This document shows positions 8,263 to 17,731 of a DNA stretch of 44,103 nt, in pieces. The translations under genes and the position numbers were made by a program. The notes beneath the pieces are model-generated. The model saw nothing but the letters and a program-made list of their open reading frames with translations, was not told the origin of the DNA and did not search any database. The stretch comes from CAYPJE01 sp964410945 (GTDB lineage Bacteria; Fidelibacterota; Marinisomatia; Marinisomatales; TCS56). Location: the NCBI GenBank assembly GCA_964410945.1, contig CAYPJE010000027.1, positions 1 through 44,103 of the forward strand, written 5' to 3'. Position 1 is the stretch's first letter, and each line of letters begins with the position of its first letter.

Positions 8263-9398
8263 AAACCGGATTTGATCCTGCGGTGGCCCAACCACGGGTC
8301 TGGCAGCGTCTTTTACGAACCAGGGAACTGGATAAAATAGGTTCGGCCTACCTGTTCAGCGGCCCTGCCGGCTGCGGCAAGGAAGCCATGGCCATTGCTT
8401 TTGCCCGGTTGGGTAATTGTGAGAGTACTGAAAGTGAGCCCTGCGGTACCTGTCCCTCCTGCCAGCGAATTGACAGCCTGCAGCACGAGAATCTGACCCT
8501 GGTTTTTCCCTTGCCCAAGGAAGGGACCAGTTCCTCGGGCGATGATCCTTTGCAGGGCTTGAGCGGCAAGACCCTGGATGCGATAACGGCAGCCATAGCC
8601 GAAAAGGCGGCCAACCCATTCGCCAAGATCGCCATTCCCCGGGCCAATACCATACCGATCAATGCTATCCGTGATTTGCGTAAAACCGCCTATCTGAAAA
8701 CCGCTTTACAGGGCCGGCGCTTCATCCTGATTTTTGATGCCCATTTGCTTTCCACCGGCGAAGGCGCCACGGCCAATGCCCTCCTGAAAATTCTCGAGGA
8801 ACCGCCGGAGAACACGACCTTTATTCTCGTTACCGACCACAAGAAAACACTGCTGCCCACGATCCAGTCACGCTGCCAGCAGGTTGATTTCCCACCCCTG
8901 TCCGATGAATTCCTGATCGATTGGCTGATGCGGGAAGGCCGACCGGAGGAGCAGGTTAAACTGGCTGCCGGACTGGCCCAAGGCGATCTGCGACTGGCCC
9001 GGAACCTGGCTGTCAGGAAACCGAAGGAACTGCTGAAACAGATTTCCCGGCTCAGTACACTGGTGCTCAAGAAAGACAGTGCCGGCTGGCGTGAGTTTGT
9101 GAATGTTCAAAGTAAATTGGCCACCAGCGAGCCGGAGGAATACCGCCTGAATTTCTATTTGCTCCAGAACTGGTTCCGGGCGGCTTACCGGCAACGCTGC
9201 GGTATTTCCGATATCCTGCACGAAAATGGAATGCTGGGAACGATGGAGCACCTGAACCAGAACTACCCGGGAACCGATTACCTGGGAATCAATGCGGCGA
9301 TTATCGCGGCTATTGATGCACTGGCACGCAATTATTATATACCCTTAACTTTAACTAACTTTTTGACGACCGTTCAGCGCCGAATGCGGGGCCGCTGA
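8259..9398 (+). CDS. holB: DNA polymerase III delta' subunit (clamp loader)
   Basis: 379 residues from the ATG at 8259, whose ATGA overlaps the stop of the EnvC-like gene; a second ATG at 8247 is possible. Walker A GPAGCGKE lies at 35-42, followed by the clamp-loader zinc module with Cys54, Cys62, Cys65 and Cys68. The AAA+ core continues with RRFILIFDAHLL, ANALLKILEEPPENTTFILVT and the SRC motif (TIQSRCQQVDFP). This is the delta'/DnaX-like family that opens the sliding clamp at the replication fork. The C-terminal third is more divergent, as usual for delta'. A dnaX assignment is unlikely because the protein is short and lacks the tau region. Confidence 0.88.
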   Translation: MKTGFDPAVAQPRVWQRLLRTRELDKIGSAYLFSGPAGCGKEAMAIAFARLGNCESTESEPCGTCPSCQRIDSLQHENLTLVFPLPKEGTSSSGDDPLQGLSGKTLDAITAAIAEKAANPFAKIAIPRANTIPINAIRDLRKTAYLKTALQGRRFILIFDAHLLSTGEGATANALLKILEEPPENTTFILVTDHKKTLLPTIQSRCQQVDFPPLSDEFLIDWLMREGRPEEQVKLAAGLAQGDLRLARNLAVRKPKELLKQISRLSTLVLKKDSAGWREFVNVQSKLATSEPEEYRLNFYLLQNWFRAAYRQRCGISDILHENGMLGTMEHLNQNYPGTDYLGINAAIIAAIDALARNYYIPLTLTNFLTTVQRRMRGR

Positions 9399-9441
9399 TA
9401 TTTATTTTCTCCGTCAATAATTATTAACAAACGAGTTTGAT

Positions 9442-11328
9442 ATGGCTGAAAAGCAGAAATTCTACATTACAACACCGATTTATTATGTCAACGACCGGCC
9501 CCATATCGGCCATGCCTATACAACAATCCTGGCTGACGTCCTGACCCGCTACCATCGGTCAGCCGGCGTCGATTCATTTTTCCTCACTGGGCTGGACGAG
9601 CACGGACAGAAAGTCCAGCAGGCCGCCACCGAACGGGGAATAACGCCCCAGGAACATTGCGACAATATGGCCCCTCACTTCCTGAAATTATGGGATCATT
9701 TGCACATCAAATATGATGATTTCATCAGGACTACTGAACAGCGGCATAAAGATGTTGTGCAAGATGTTTTGCAAAAGGTATTTGATTCCGGGGATATTTA
9801 TCACGGTGAATATGGCGGATTCTATTGCGTGGGCTGCGAGCGCTTCTATACTGAGAAGGAACTGGAAGAGGGTAAATGTCCCCAGCACCAGAAACCGCTG
9901 GAATACATTACCGAGAAAAATTATTATTTCCGGATGGGTAAATACCAACAGCGGTTGATCGATTATATCAATGATAATCCAGAATTCATCCAGCCCGAGC
10001 ACCGTAAAAATGAGATCCTAGGTTTCCTGCGGCAGGATCTGGGCGATCTCTGCATTTCACGGCCCAAGTCCCGGATGAGTTGGGGAATTGATCTGCCCTT
10101 TGATGATGATTATGTAACCTATGTCTGGTTTGATGCCCTGTTGAATTATGTTACCGCTCCCGGGTTTGCCGCCGATGAGAAGAAATTCAAACAATGGTGG
10201 CCTGCCGATTACCATCTGATTGGCAAGGATATCCTCACTACCCATGCGGTATACTGGCCTACCATGCTGTTCTCCGCCGGGATTCCACAACCCAAAACAA
10301 TTTTTGCCCACGGCTGGTGGTTGACGTCTGATACAAAAATGAGTAAATCGCTGGGCAATATTGTCAATCCACTGGACCTGATTGACCGATTCGGTGTCGA
10401 TCCGGTTCGTTACTACCTGATGCGGGAGATGGTTCTGGGGCAGGATGCTAATTTTTCGGTGGAATCGTTTGTGAAACGTTATAACAGTGATCTGGCCAAC
10501 GATTTCGGGAACCTGCTGAGCCGGGTTAGCAAGTTGATCGGTCGCAATTTTGATGGAATAATCCCCGAACCCGGTGAACCGACCGAAGCGGAACAGGTTA
10601 TACTGGATGCTGCCGCGGACATTGGCCGGAAAATTCAGGATCTGACCGAGAAAATGCGTCTCAATGAAGCCATCGAAGAGACCCTGCAGTTTATCCGTGG
10701 CGTGAATCGTTACATGGAGCAGACCGCACCCTGGAAACTGGTGAAAGAAGATAAGCCTGCCGCCGGACGGGTGCTGTACACCGCTGCCGAGGCCTTACGG
10801 ATCGGGGCTGCACTGTTGAATCCGGTGATGCCGAACCGTACAAAGGTTGTTCTGGAAACACTGGGCGTACCGGGAATGGATTTAAGTTGGGGAAGGCTGA
10901 AACCCGGCACAAAATTGCAGGAGCACGAAGCCCTTTTCCCCAGGATTGATTTAAAGAAACAGGCGCAGCCGGAGGCTAAATCGAAGGAAGTAAAGATGGA
11001 GAATGTGATCACGATCGATGATTTCGCCAAGGTTGAGTTAAAAACAGCGGAAGTGGTTCAGGCCGAAAAGGTGGAAGGTGCCGAACGGCTGCTGAAACTG
11101 CAGATTAAAATAGGCGAAGAGCAGCGCCAGATTGTGGCGGGCATCGCCCAGTTTTATACCACGGAAGATCTGGTTGGCAAATTCGTTGTTGTGGTTTACA
11201 ATTTACAGCCGGTGAAACTGCGGGGGATCGAATCACAGGGAATGCTGCTGGCGGCCAAGAAGGGGAAGAAGCTCAGCCTGATTGTTTTGGACCGGCCGGA
11301 AATCGGCAGCGGCGCCTCGATCTCATAA
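9442..11328 (+). CDS. metG: Methionyl-tRNA synthetase with C-terminal tRNA-binding domain
   Basis: 628 residues, full length. The class I signatures are intact: HIGH at 21-24 and KMSKS at about 299-303 (TKMSKSLGN). A zinc knuckle is seen at about 129-149 (CVGCERFYTEKE...CPQH), in which the fourth ligand is His, not Cys. The anticodon-binding helical domain follows, then a linker rich in Lys/Glu, and a C-terminal EMAPII/Arc1p-like OB domain (KVELKTAEVVQAEKVEGAER ... VKLRGIESQGMLLAA) that helps dimerise and hold tRNA. It charges tRNA-Met in the cytoplasm. ATG at 9442, 43 nt after holB, so possibly co-transcribed. Ends at a strong hairpin. Confidence 0.97.
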   Translation: MAEKQKFYITTPIYYVNDRPHIGHAYTTILADVLTRYHRSAGVDSFFLTGLDEHGQKVQQAATERGITPQEHCDNMAPHFLKLWDHLHIKYDDFIRTTEQRHKDVVQDVLQKVFDSGDIYHGEYGGFYCVGCERFYTEKELEEGKCPQHQKPLEYITEKNYYFRMGKYQQRLIDYINDNPEFIQPEHRKNEILGFLRQDLGDLCISRPKSRMSWGIDLPFDDDYVTYVWFDALLNYVTAPGFAADEKKFKQWWPADYHLIGKDILTTHAVYWPTMLFSAGIPQPKTIFAHGWWLTSDTKMSKSLGNIVNPLDLIDRFGVDPVRYYLMREMVLGQDANFSVESFVKRYNSDLANDFGNLLSRVSKLIGRNFDGIIPEPGEPTEAEQVILDAAADIGRKIQDLTEKMRLNEAIEETLQFIRGVNRYMEQTAPWKLVKEDKPAAGRVLYTAAEALRIGAALLNPVMPNRTKVVLETLGVPGMDLSWGRLKPGTKLQEHEALFPRIDLKKQAQPEAKSKEVKMENVITIDDFAKVELKTAEVVQAEKVEGAERLLKLQIKIGEEQRQIVAGIAQFYTTEDLVGKFVVVVYNLQPVKLRGIESQGMLLAAKKGKKLSLIVLDRPEIGSGASIS

Positions 11329-11336
11329 TTTTTTAA

Positions 11337-11370
11337 AAAAGGTGGACCGGATTACCCGGCCCACCTTTTC
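11337..11370. terminator. Bidirectional terminator between metG and the porin gene
   Basis: AAAAGGTGGACCGG pairs with CCGGCCCACCTTTT around ATTAC, with one A/C mismatch in the stem. It is flanked by A-runs on the left and T-runs on the right, so it can stop transcription from both convergent genes. Confidence 0.8.
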
Positions 11371-11389
11371 GAATAATCTATAATGTTCT

Positions 11390-12556
11390 TTAGAATTTCA
11401 GGTAAGTAGCCACCTGGAAGCGGCCGGCTTTTCCGTCATCATCACCTTTATAGGTAGTAGTCAGATTCTCATATTCAAACTGGAAGAACATGGCCTTGGT
11501 GACCGAGTAGGTCACGTTGGCGAACAGCCATTTGTTGGAGGTGCGATTTCCGTTGGCCAGCAAGTCTTCATCAGCCATGTCAGTACCACCACCGACTACG
11601 AAAGCAATCTTATCATTTAGGGTGTATTTTACTTGTCCCCAGCCACCGGTAGCCGGCAGACTGGTTACCGAGGTTGAATCGGATACGTAGCCCTGGAAAA
11701 CGCCACCGAAAAAGCTGTTCAGGTTTTCGCCGGTAAAGAAACGTCCGGTTACTGACAACGGGCCAAATTTCGCTACTGCATCGGCGTTCAGGGAGTAAGT
11801 GGTTACATCGTGTTCGGTGCCTGATTTATCGGCAATGCTTTCTGTACCATAATGTCCTGAAGCGGAAACAGTTGCCGGACCGACTTTATAGGAAGCGCGA
11901 CCCATCCACCAGGGCAGACCGGTTTCTTCGCCATCGCCAACCATATCAAAATCACCACCGGCGTATTCATCGTATTTGGTATTACCGGCCATGGGGCGGT
12001 TCATACTACCGGCCAGGGTCAGATCACCCATTTTGTAGGTAAACTTCATCTGGGGGTAACGCATCCACAGATTGCCTTTTCCGGCTCCAACTACAAAACT
12101 GGTAGTGGTGGGGAATGGGCTGGCAATCAGGGCCCAATCCTGACCGGCCCGGAAGGACCAGTTATCTTTGGCTAACTGAACCCAGGCATGACGCAGACGG
12201 GGGTTGGGCTGGCGGGCGGCGGTGGATGAATTGGGAAAGCCACCGGCAAAATCGGCTTCTACCAGACCGGTAACTTTAATACCGTCTTCAGTTTCGCCGC
12301 CATTAATTTTAACACCAAGACGGGTATGCCTGGCATTCATGGTGAATAATTTATTATCGTCATCGGGGGTATTGCCGGACGGTACATAAAGTAACCAGTC
12401 TCCTTTAACAACCGATGTATTATCATAGACGACTTCAGCCTTTACAAAACCGTAAAAACTGAATTTGGAATCATCAGCCCCAAAGACCATGGTGGAACTG
12501 AAAAGGACGGTCAACAAAATAATGCTAATAACCATTCTGGTTGATCGTTTTGACAT
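11390..12556 (-). CDS. Porin-like outer-membrane beta-barrel protein
   Basis: 388 residues. ATG at 12556 with AGGAG seven to eight bases upstream; signal peptide about 1-26 ending VFGA. The mature start, FSFYGFVKAEVVYD, and the block MNARHTRLGVKING...GLVEADFAGG...LRHAWVQL...FRAGQDWALIASPFPT follow the layout of DcaP-like and related porins. Alternating amphipathic strands continue to the end, KAGRFQVATYLKF, with the terminal Phe typical of proteins inserted by the BAM complex. Probably a passive channel for small, possibly anionic, solutes; the substrate is not readable. Monocistronic: a 285-nt gap carrying repeat copy 1 precedes it and a shared terminator follows. Confidence 0.85.
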   Translation of the reverse strand: MSKRSTRMVISIILLTVLFSSTMVFGADDSKFSFYGFVKAEVVYDNTSVVKGDWLLYVPSGNTPDDDNKLFTMNARHTRLGVKINGGETEDGIKVTGLVEADFAGGFPNSSTAARQPNPRLRHAWVQLAKDNWSFRAGQDWALIASPFPTTTSFVVGAGKGNLWMRYPQMKFTYKMGDLTLAGSMNRPMAGNTKYDEYAGGDFDMVGDGEETGLPWWMGRASYKVGPATVSASGHYGTESIADKSGTEHDVTTYSLNADAVAKFGPLSVTGRFFTGENLNSFFGGVFQGYVSDSTSVTSLPATGGWGQVKYTLNDKIAFVVGGGTDMADEDLLANGNRTSNKWLFANVTYSVTKAMFFQFEYENLTTTYKGDDDGKAGRFQVATYLKF

Positions 12557-12735
12557 TTTGGTTTTCTCCTACTAACTAATGATATACCCAACGGGCTTTT
12601 CAAAATATGAGCAATTATTGTTCCAATAGAGACTTGATGGTTGAATCTACCGGGTTTACCCTCTCTGATACAGTTAATTGAACTATAATAATTTACAGTG
12701 AGAACTTTTTTCCCCTAAGAACTGATTAAGAAAAT

Positions 12736-12819
12736 ATTTATCCGCCTTCGCAGAAGACCACGCCTGCATGCCGAAAGCAGCTACGTTGTGCAGGCACGAG
12801 TTTAACCGTGGGGCTCCAT
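12736..12819. repeat. Dispersed intergenic repeat, copy 1 (84 nt)
   Basis: Begins ATTTATCCGCC and ends GGGGCTCCAT. It matches copy 2 (20641-20724) at 77 of 84 positions without gaps, and copy 3 (34421-34467) apart from a 36-nt block missing there. The block carries GCCTGCA...TGCAGGC arms that can form a hairpin. It sits 22 nt beyond the stop of the minus-strand gene ending at 12842. Weak similarity with copy 3 continues for about 20 nt past the CCAT. The remainder of this 285-nt gap holds only the porin leader and promoter area. Confidence 0.85.
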
Positions 12820-12841
12820 CTATGTCAGGGCACGTATATTA

Positions 12842-13633
12842 TCATCCTTCAATCGGGAAACTTCGTTCGCCACCGGGCCGGGCCAGAAATATCCGGTTGA
12901 CAGCCAGCTCAGTCAGGTGGGAAATTGGTTCCGTGTAGTGGGAAAAGGTGCTGTGGTGCACGGGCATGATAAAATCGGGATTCAGATCGTTGATGAATTT
13001 CTGAAGCATGGTCGTGTCCAGAGTCAGGGTGCCAATCCAGGAGCCTTTCTGAACCGCACCCATGTAGGGGATCATTAAATTAATTTTTTCGGCGGATATT
13101 GATTTTGAGATACCCCGGCGATAAACAGTGTCTCCGGATATATAGACCGCCGCCTTCCATTTATCCTGAGAGATAGTAACCAGGTAACCGTTCCCATGAC
13201 CAGCCAGCCAGGCTGCCAGCGGATTGATACCGTGTACTGCTTTAACCGCTTGTACACGAACTTCAAAACCCTGCAGGGAATATTCTTGGCTCTGTCCCCA
13301 TCGCAGGATTGTAATATCAGTTTTATCCTTTTGAAGCAGGATTTTTGCGGCAGCACGATTACCGACAACCGGGCAGTCCGCTTCGATGCGATCAATTCCG
13401 GTGGGACTCAGGTGATCCTCATGTTCGTGAGTGACCAGCCACAGGTCAATAGCATCGAAATCAGTTATTTCATATACAGGATCTTCGAGTCGTCGTGATT
13501 TAAACCAGAAATAATCCTGGATCGAGTCCTTGGGGCTCAAATCGGGATCGCAGGCTATTTTCAGGCCTTCGATACTGATTATGAATGTCGCTCCCCCGAT
13601 CCATTTAACGTTGATATTCTTGGTTGTGCTCAC
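12842..13633 (-). CDS. Metallo-beta-lactamase-fold hydrolase, UlaG-like
   Basis: 263 residues. GTG start at 13633 overlaps the stop of the upstream oxidoreductase (GTGA), so the two are translationally coupled. The zinc motif HEHEDH at about 74-79 (HxHxDH), an inner GDT (about 170) and a late PVHHSTF identify the fold; the N-terminal IGGATFIIS and CDPDL strands are as in UlaG/RomA-type lactonases and phosphodiesterases and not in classical beta-lactamases. No signal peptide, so cytoplasmic. The substrate is unknown; pairing with a CrtI-like oxidoreductase hints at processing of a lipid- or isoprenoid-related product, which is inference only. Confidence 0.8.
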   Translation of the reverse strand: MSTTKNINVKWIGGATFIISIEGLKIACDPDLSPKDSIQDYFWFKSRRLEDPVYEITDFDAIDLWLVTHEHEDHLSPTGIDRIEADCPVVGNRAAAKILLQKDKTDITILRWGQSQEYSLQGFEVRVQAVKAVHGINPLAAWLAGHGNGYLVTISQDKWKAAVYISGDTVYRRGISKSISAEKINLMIPYMGAVQKGSWIGTLTLDTTMLQKFINDLNPDFIMPVHHSTFSHYTEPISHLTELAVNRIFLARPGGERSFPIEG

Positions 13634-15171
13634 ACAGGTGCTTTGTAAGATGAATTTCCCTGCATTATTTTCCCCTTACTGATCATATCGACCACTTGAA
13701 GGCCGGCTTGCAGGGAGGGCCAGATTCCATGGCTGAATTTAGGCACAAACAGGTTTTTTACCGGTGTGCGGGTTGGCAGGCGGTTTTTCCCGAAATTTCC
13801 AGGGACGGGCAACATATCATAATTGGAGCCGGTTGGCGAACATATGAAACGGGCATAGGTGGCCGGTGTGGCTACATCGACCAGCTGGATATGCTTCTTC
13901 AATTCAGGGAGCATGTATTGTTCGATTTTATTCAAATAAAACTCGGCAACCTCCTTTTTACGCTGCTGGTATCTGGGATTATCATTTTCCTGCAGCTGGA
14001 TCCATTCATCAGCCGCAACCGGTACCACATGAACCACCAGATTTTGTTTTCCACCGGTCTTCAGGCAGGGTGCAATTACCGCCAGATGGAAGCACTGATC
14101 GTCTAATAACAGTTCACCTTTGTCCCAGGCCCGGAACATGCGTTCATGAGTGTCCCCTCCGGTGGTGAGAACATTATAGCCGCAGTCAAAGCCGGTCAGA
14201 TCAAGTTTGCCATCTAATCCCAGGTGAATGGCGATCGATGATGGTGACATTTCTGCTTTTTGAACTCTTGTAGAGTATCTGGAATTGAGTTTCGACAGTT
14301 GGTCAAATCCGACCATTTGTCCGAAGGTTACTTTAGTATCGGCGGTGGACACGACATAATCCGAATCAATGGTTGTGCCGTCGTCCAGTTTAACACCCCG
14401 GGTCTGGCCGTGATCGATGAGGATCTGTTCGACTTTTGTACCGGTACGCACCAGTCCGCCGCGGTCTTCCAATTGACGTTTCAGTTCCACCGGAAACTGA
14501 ACAAACCCGCCTGGTGGCCGGTAACTTCCTTTCAGGGTGGTAACCATGGCTGCTACGGTCAGCAGGGCGGCGCACCGTTTTCCCGACAGGCCACTGAATG
14601 ATGAAAAAGTGTCCAGTACTTCAAGCAGTTCCTGGTTGGTGAATTTGAAGCGTTCCAGGAATTGGGAATAGGTTTTATTGGAATTGGCGATAATCTTGGA
14701 GCAATTCCGTAGTATCCCCGGAATCTGCCAAAGCTTGGGTTCTGTTTTCAGGAAAACAAGTTCCTCGTGCAGGGCCAGAGCATATGTAAAGAAGTCCCTG
14801 ATTTTATCTGCCTCACCGGGATAACGTTCGATCAGTATTTCTTCGAATCCTTTATTGGACGAAGGTATGGGAATAATTCGGGTGGATTGCTGTTTGGGAT
14901 CAGCCAGAAACAGGCGGGCGTAATATCCCTCAAATTTTACCAAGTCAATATCAATATCGAAGAATTCCAGTAGATCGGCAATATCGGGGATGATCTGCAC
15001 CGTGTCGAACTTATAGCCCCGGCGGGCAAAGGTGGACACGCAACCTCCAACGATTGAATGCTGTTCCAGAACCAGAACCGGTTGGCCGGGATATATTTTT
15101 GTCCAGGCTAAAGCCGTACTGAGGCCGGTGATACCGCCACCAATAACAATTAAACTATATTTTTTATCCAT
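13630..15171 (-). CDS. FAD-dependent oxidoreductase, phytoene desaturase/retinol saturase-like (CrtI/CrtISO type)
   Basis: 513 residues with GGAG ahead of the ATG at 15171. The N-terminal Rossmann fingerprint IVIGGGITGLSTALAW (about 8-23) is followed by LEQHSIVGGCVSTFARRGYKFD, the conserved early block of carotenoid desaturase/isomerase and retinol-saturase-like enzymes. The C-terminal FAD-contact block is NLFVPKFSHGIWPSLQAGLQ. These enzymes oxidise or isomerise polyene or prenyl substrates at membranes. No other carotenoid gene is nearby, so the substrate is open. Downstream it overlaps a UlaG-like hydrolase by 4 nt; upstream lies a possible small ORF (15203-15322). Confidence 0.83.
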   Translation of the reverse strand: MDKKYSLIVIGGGITGLSTALAWTKIYPGQPVLVLEQHSIVGGCVSTFARRGYKFDTVQIIPDIADLLEFFDIDIDLVKFEGYYARLFLADPKQQSTRIIPIPSSNKGFEEILIERYPGEADKIRDFFTYALALHEELVFLKTEPKLWQIPGILRNCSKIIANSNKTYSQFLERFKFTNQELLEVLDTFSSFSGLSGKRCAALLTVAAMVTTLKGSYRPPGGFVQFPVELKRQLEDRGGLVRTGTKVEQILIDHGQTRGVKLDDGTTIDSDYVVSTADTKVTFGQMVGFDQLSKLNSRYSTRVQKAEMSPSSIAIHLGLDGKLDLTGFDCGYNVLTTGGDTHERMFRAWDKGELLLDDQCFHLAVIAPCLKTGGKQNLVVHVVPVAADEWIQLQENDNPRYQQRKKEVAEFYLNKIEQYMLPELKKHIQLVDVATPATYARFICSPTGSNYDMLPVPGNFGKNRLPTRTPVKNLFVPKFSHGIWPSLQAGLQVVDMISKGKIMQGNSSYKAPV

Positions 15172-15202
15172 ACCCGCTCCAGAAAGGTCGGAGTGAAGTT
15201 AA

Positions 15203-15322
15203 TCATATCCGGTTTTTAATAATATGTTTAAGGGCACATTTCCGGATCAGTGGCTTGGAGATGATCGATACTAAACCGTAACTTCCAAGCCAGTACCATG
15301 GTAATTCAAATATCGCCGCCAT
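15203..15322 (-). CDS. Possible small ORF (39 aa) upstream of the CrtI-like gene
   Basis: Read from ATG at 15322 (GGGGAAGG lies just upstream) to TGA at 15203; the frame is open back to 15358. The peptide starts MAAIFELPWYWLGSYG and continues through a hydrophobic stretch (LVSIISKPLI) to a basic tail, so it could be a small membrane peptide or the surviving end of a larger gene. It contains an inverted repeat, TGGCTTGGA (15251-15259) / TCCAAGCCA (15284-15292), which offers a non-coding alternative such as a leader hairpin. Family not recognised; its reality is uncertain. Confidence 0.3.
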   Translation of the reverse strand: MAAIFELPWYWLGSYGLVSIISKPLIRKCALKHIIKNRI

Positions 15323-15365
15323 TACCTTCCCCACCAAGTCCTGAAACTGCAGCAGGGGTTATTAC

Positions 15366-17720
15366 ATGACATTCGAGATAGGGTTTGTCCTGGTTGTACT
15401 GGCAACGGCGGTGTTATTCTTTGTGACCGAGTGGTTGCGGGTTGACCTGGTGGCGGGACTGGTATTGCTGGTCCTGACCATAGCCGGAATTATCAGTCAT
15501 GAAAATGCCCTGGCCGGTTTCAGCAACCAGGCGGTGGTTACCATTGCGGCGGTACTGGTGCTGAGCTACGGACTCAACCGGACCGGTGTGGCCCATATCG
15601 TTGGCCACCAGATCATGCGCCTGGCCGGAACAAGTAAGGTCAAGCTGCTGGTGATCATGATGGCAACCGTCGGTATCTTCTCTGGGATAATGAATAATAT
15701 TGGTGTAGCGGCACTGATGCTGCCGGTGGTGCTGGAGATTGCCCGCCGTACCAACCAGTCACCATCCAAACTGTTGATACCACTGGCCTTTGCTTCGCTG
15801 CTGGGTGGCCTGACAACCCTGATCGGTACGGCCCCTAATATTCTGATCAATTCCATTTTTCAAGGGACCGGACACGAAGGTTTCAGCCTGTTTGATTTTA
15901 CTCCCCTGGGATTGATCGTGGTGGCAGCAGGCATTGTTTACATGGTGTTTTTCGGACGGCATTTACTTCCGGACCGTGATCTGGGACGCGAAACCAGTCT
16001 GGCCGATATGCTCACCGGCCATTATGCTCTGGATCAGCGACTGATCTCACTGCGCCTGCCGGAAAAATCACCCCTGGCCGGTCGTAACCTTGCTGGCAGT
16101 CGCCTGGGAGCCGCTTTAGGTTTTAATGTCATGGCTATCATCCGGGGACACACGACATTCCTGGCACCTGGCCCGGAAGCTGAAATCCATGCCAATGATA
16201 AACTGCTGGTGGAAGGCCGGACAGAGAACCTGAATATGCTGCGGGAATGGAAACACCTGGAGCTTAAACGGGGCCTGCTGGTGGGTGAGCATGAATTATC
16301 GAAGGCCCTGGCTTTTACTGAATTTCGTTTGACATCCCATTCGGCCCTGCTGGGTAAAACCTTGAAGGAGGCCGGTTTTCGCCGGGAATTCTCAGTTAAC
16401 ATCCTGGGGGCGGTGATCAATGGTAAGGCCAAGGTGATGAAACTGTCCCGCTACCGGTTGAATGAGGATGATGTATTAATTGCCATGGGACGCCCGGATG
16501 ATATCGCCCGGCTGATGGAGGAACGGCAGTTCACCGATTATCGGACCTGCAGTCCTCGTGACCTGACCCTGAAGTATAAGTTGCATCGCCAGATGATCGG
16601 GATTGGTCTACCGGAGGATTCCTACCTGGCCGGGATGACAATTGCCGAGAGCCGGATGAAGGACGCCCTGGGGATCAATGTGCTGGCCCTGCAACAGGAA
16701 GGTGCCACCATATTCATGCCCGCGCCGGATCAGGTAATCGGCGATCAGGCCACCCTGATCGTTCTGGGATTGCCGGAGGTGCTGGATACTTTGCATGGAC
16801 TTCAATCGCTGGAAATGGATACCGAAGTCGACGTCGACCTGGAGCAGTTGGAATCCGACCAGGTGGGTGTGGCGGAAATTACCCTGGCACCGCGGACGTC
16901 GGTGGTGGGCAAAACCATTGGTTCACTGCATTTCCGGGAGAAATACGGTTTGTCGGTTCTGGCGATCTGGCGCCGCGACCGGGCCTTTCGGACCAATCTG
17001 CGGGACCTGGTACTGGAGCCGGGTGATGCCCTGCTGGTATATGGCCGCCGGGAACAGCTGGCCCGTTTGCAGAAGGATGCCGATTTTCTTGTCCTTACGG
17101 GAATCGATCAGGAAATCTATAAAAAAGAAAAGGCACCGATTGCCGGTGCTATCGAAATCGGGGTGCTGGGTATTGTCGCCCTGGGATGGCTGCCGATTTA
17201 CATCGCTGCTCCCGCCGGAGCCGCCCTGATGATCCTCACCGGCTGCCTGTCAATGGACGAGGCCTACCGGGCCATCGAGTGGAAGGCACTGATATTGATT
17301 GCCGGTATGCTGGGACTGGGAGTCGCCATGCAGGAAACCGGTGCGACTGAGTTGATCGCCCATAAGCTGATGGGCGGTCTGGAATTCTTAGGACCTCTGG
17401 GAATTTTGGCGGGTTTGTTTATTATTACGACAGTTATGGCCCAGATAATGCCAACAGCGGCGGTGGCAGTGATCATGGCACCACTGGCCCTGACAACTGC
17501 CGTGGATTTCGGTCTTTCACCCCAGGCCCTGTTGATGGTTGTGGCGGTGGGCAGTTCCAGCAGTTTTTTAAGTCCGGTGGGGCACCCGGTGAATCTGCTA
17601 GTGATGGGACTGGGGGGCTACCGGTTCGTTGATTACACCAGGGTTGGTTTACCTTTGCTGCTGATCCTGCTGCTTATCACCCTGTTTGTTCTCCCCCTGT
17701 TGTGGCCGCTTACAGCTTAA
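15366..17720 (+). CDS. SLC13/DASS-type permease with four central TrkA-C domains
   Basis: 784 residues. An N-terminal membrane block (about 1-200) carries the substrate loop LTTLIGTAPNILINSIF. Four TrkA-C (RCK_C) modules follow at about 215-580, each ending in a DKLLVEG/DDVLIAMG/QATLIVLG/DALLVYG strand. A second membrane block (about 590-784) has MPTAAVAVIMAPLALT and the mirrored loop SSSFLSPVGHPVNLLVMG. This is the architecture of SAC1-like/SLT-type sulfate and related anion:Na+ symporters; TrkA-C domains usually bind a nucleotide or ion and gate transport. ATG preceded by GCAGGGG. Substrate (sulfate, dicarboxylate or other) is not decidable here. Confidence 0.88.
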   Translation: MTFEIGFVLVVLATAVLFFVTEWLRVDLVAGLVLLVLTIAGIISHENALAGFSNQAVVTIAAVLVLSYGLNRTGVAHIVGHQIMRLAGTSKVKLLVIMMATVGIFSGIMNNIGVAALMLPVVLEIARRTNQSPSKLLIPLAFASLLGGLTTLIGTAPNILINSIFQGTGHEGFSLFDFTPLGLIVVAAGIVYMVFFGRHLLPDRDLGRETSLADMLTGHYALDQRLISLRLPEKSPLAGRNLAGSRLGAALGFNVMAIIRGHTTFLAPGPEAEIHANDKLLVEGRTENLNMLREWKHLELKRGLLVGEHELSKALAFTEFRLTSHSALLGKTLKEAGFRREFSVNILGAVINGKAKVMKLSRYRLNEDDVLIAMGRPDDIARLMEERQFTDYRTCSPRDLTLKYKLHRQMIGIGLPEDSYLAGMTIAESRMKDALGINVLALQQEGATIFMPAPDQVIGDQATLIVLGLPEVLDTLHGLQSLEMDTEVDVDLEQLESDQVGVAEITLAPRTSVVGKTIGSLHFREKYGLSVLAIWRRDRAFRTNLRDLVLEPGDALLVYGRREQLARLQKDADFLVLTGIDQEIYKKEKAPIAGAIEIGVLGIVALGWLPIYIAAPAGAALMILTGCLSMDEAYRAIEWKALILIAGMLGLGVAMQETGATELIAHKLMGGLEFLGPLGILAGLFIITTVMAQIMPTAAVAVIMAPLALTTAVDFGLSPQALLMVVAVGSSSSFLSPVGHPVNLLVMGLGGYRFVDYTRVGLPLLLILLLITLFVLPLLWPLTA

Positions 17721-17731
17721 ACGAAATCAGC

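Noticed and set aside
12842..13633. UlaG-like MBL protein as a beta-lactamase
   Set aside because: The HxHxDH motif and early blocks are of the lactonase/phosphodiesterase type and there is no signal peptide. Only 17732-18463 shows the B1 ligand set.
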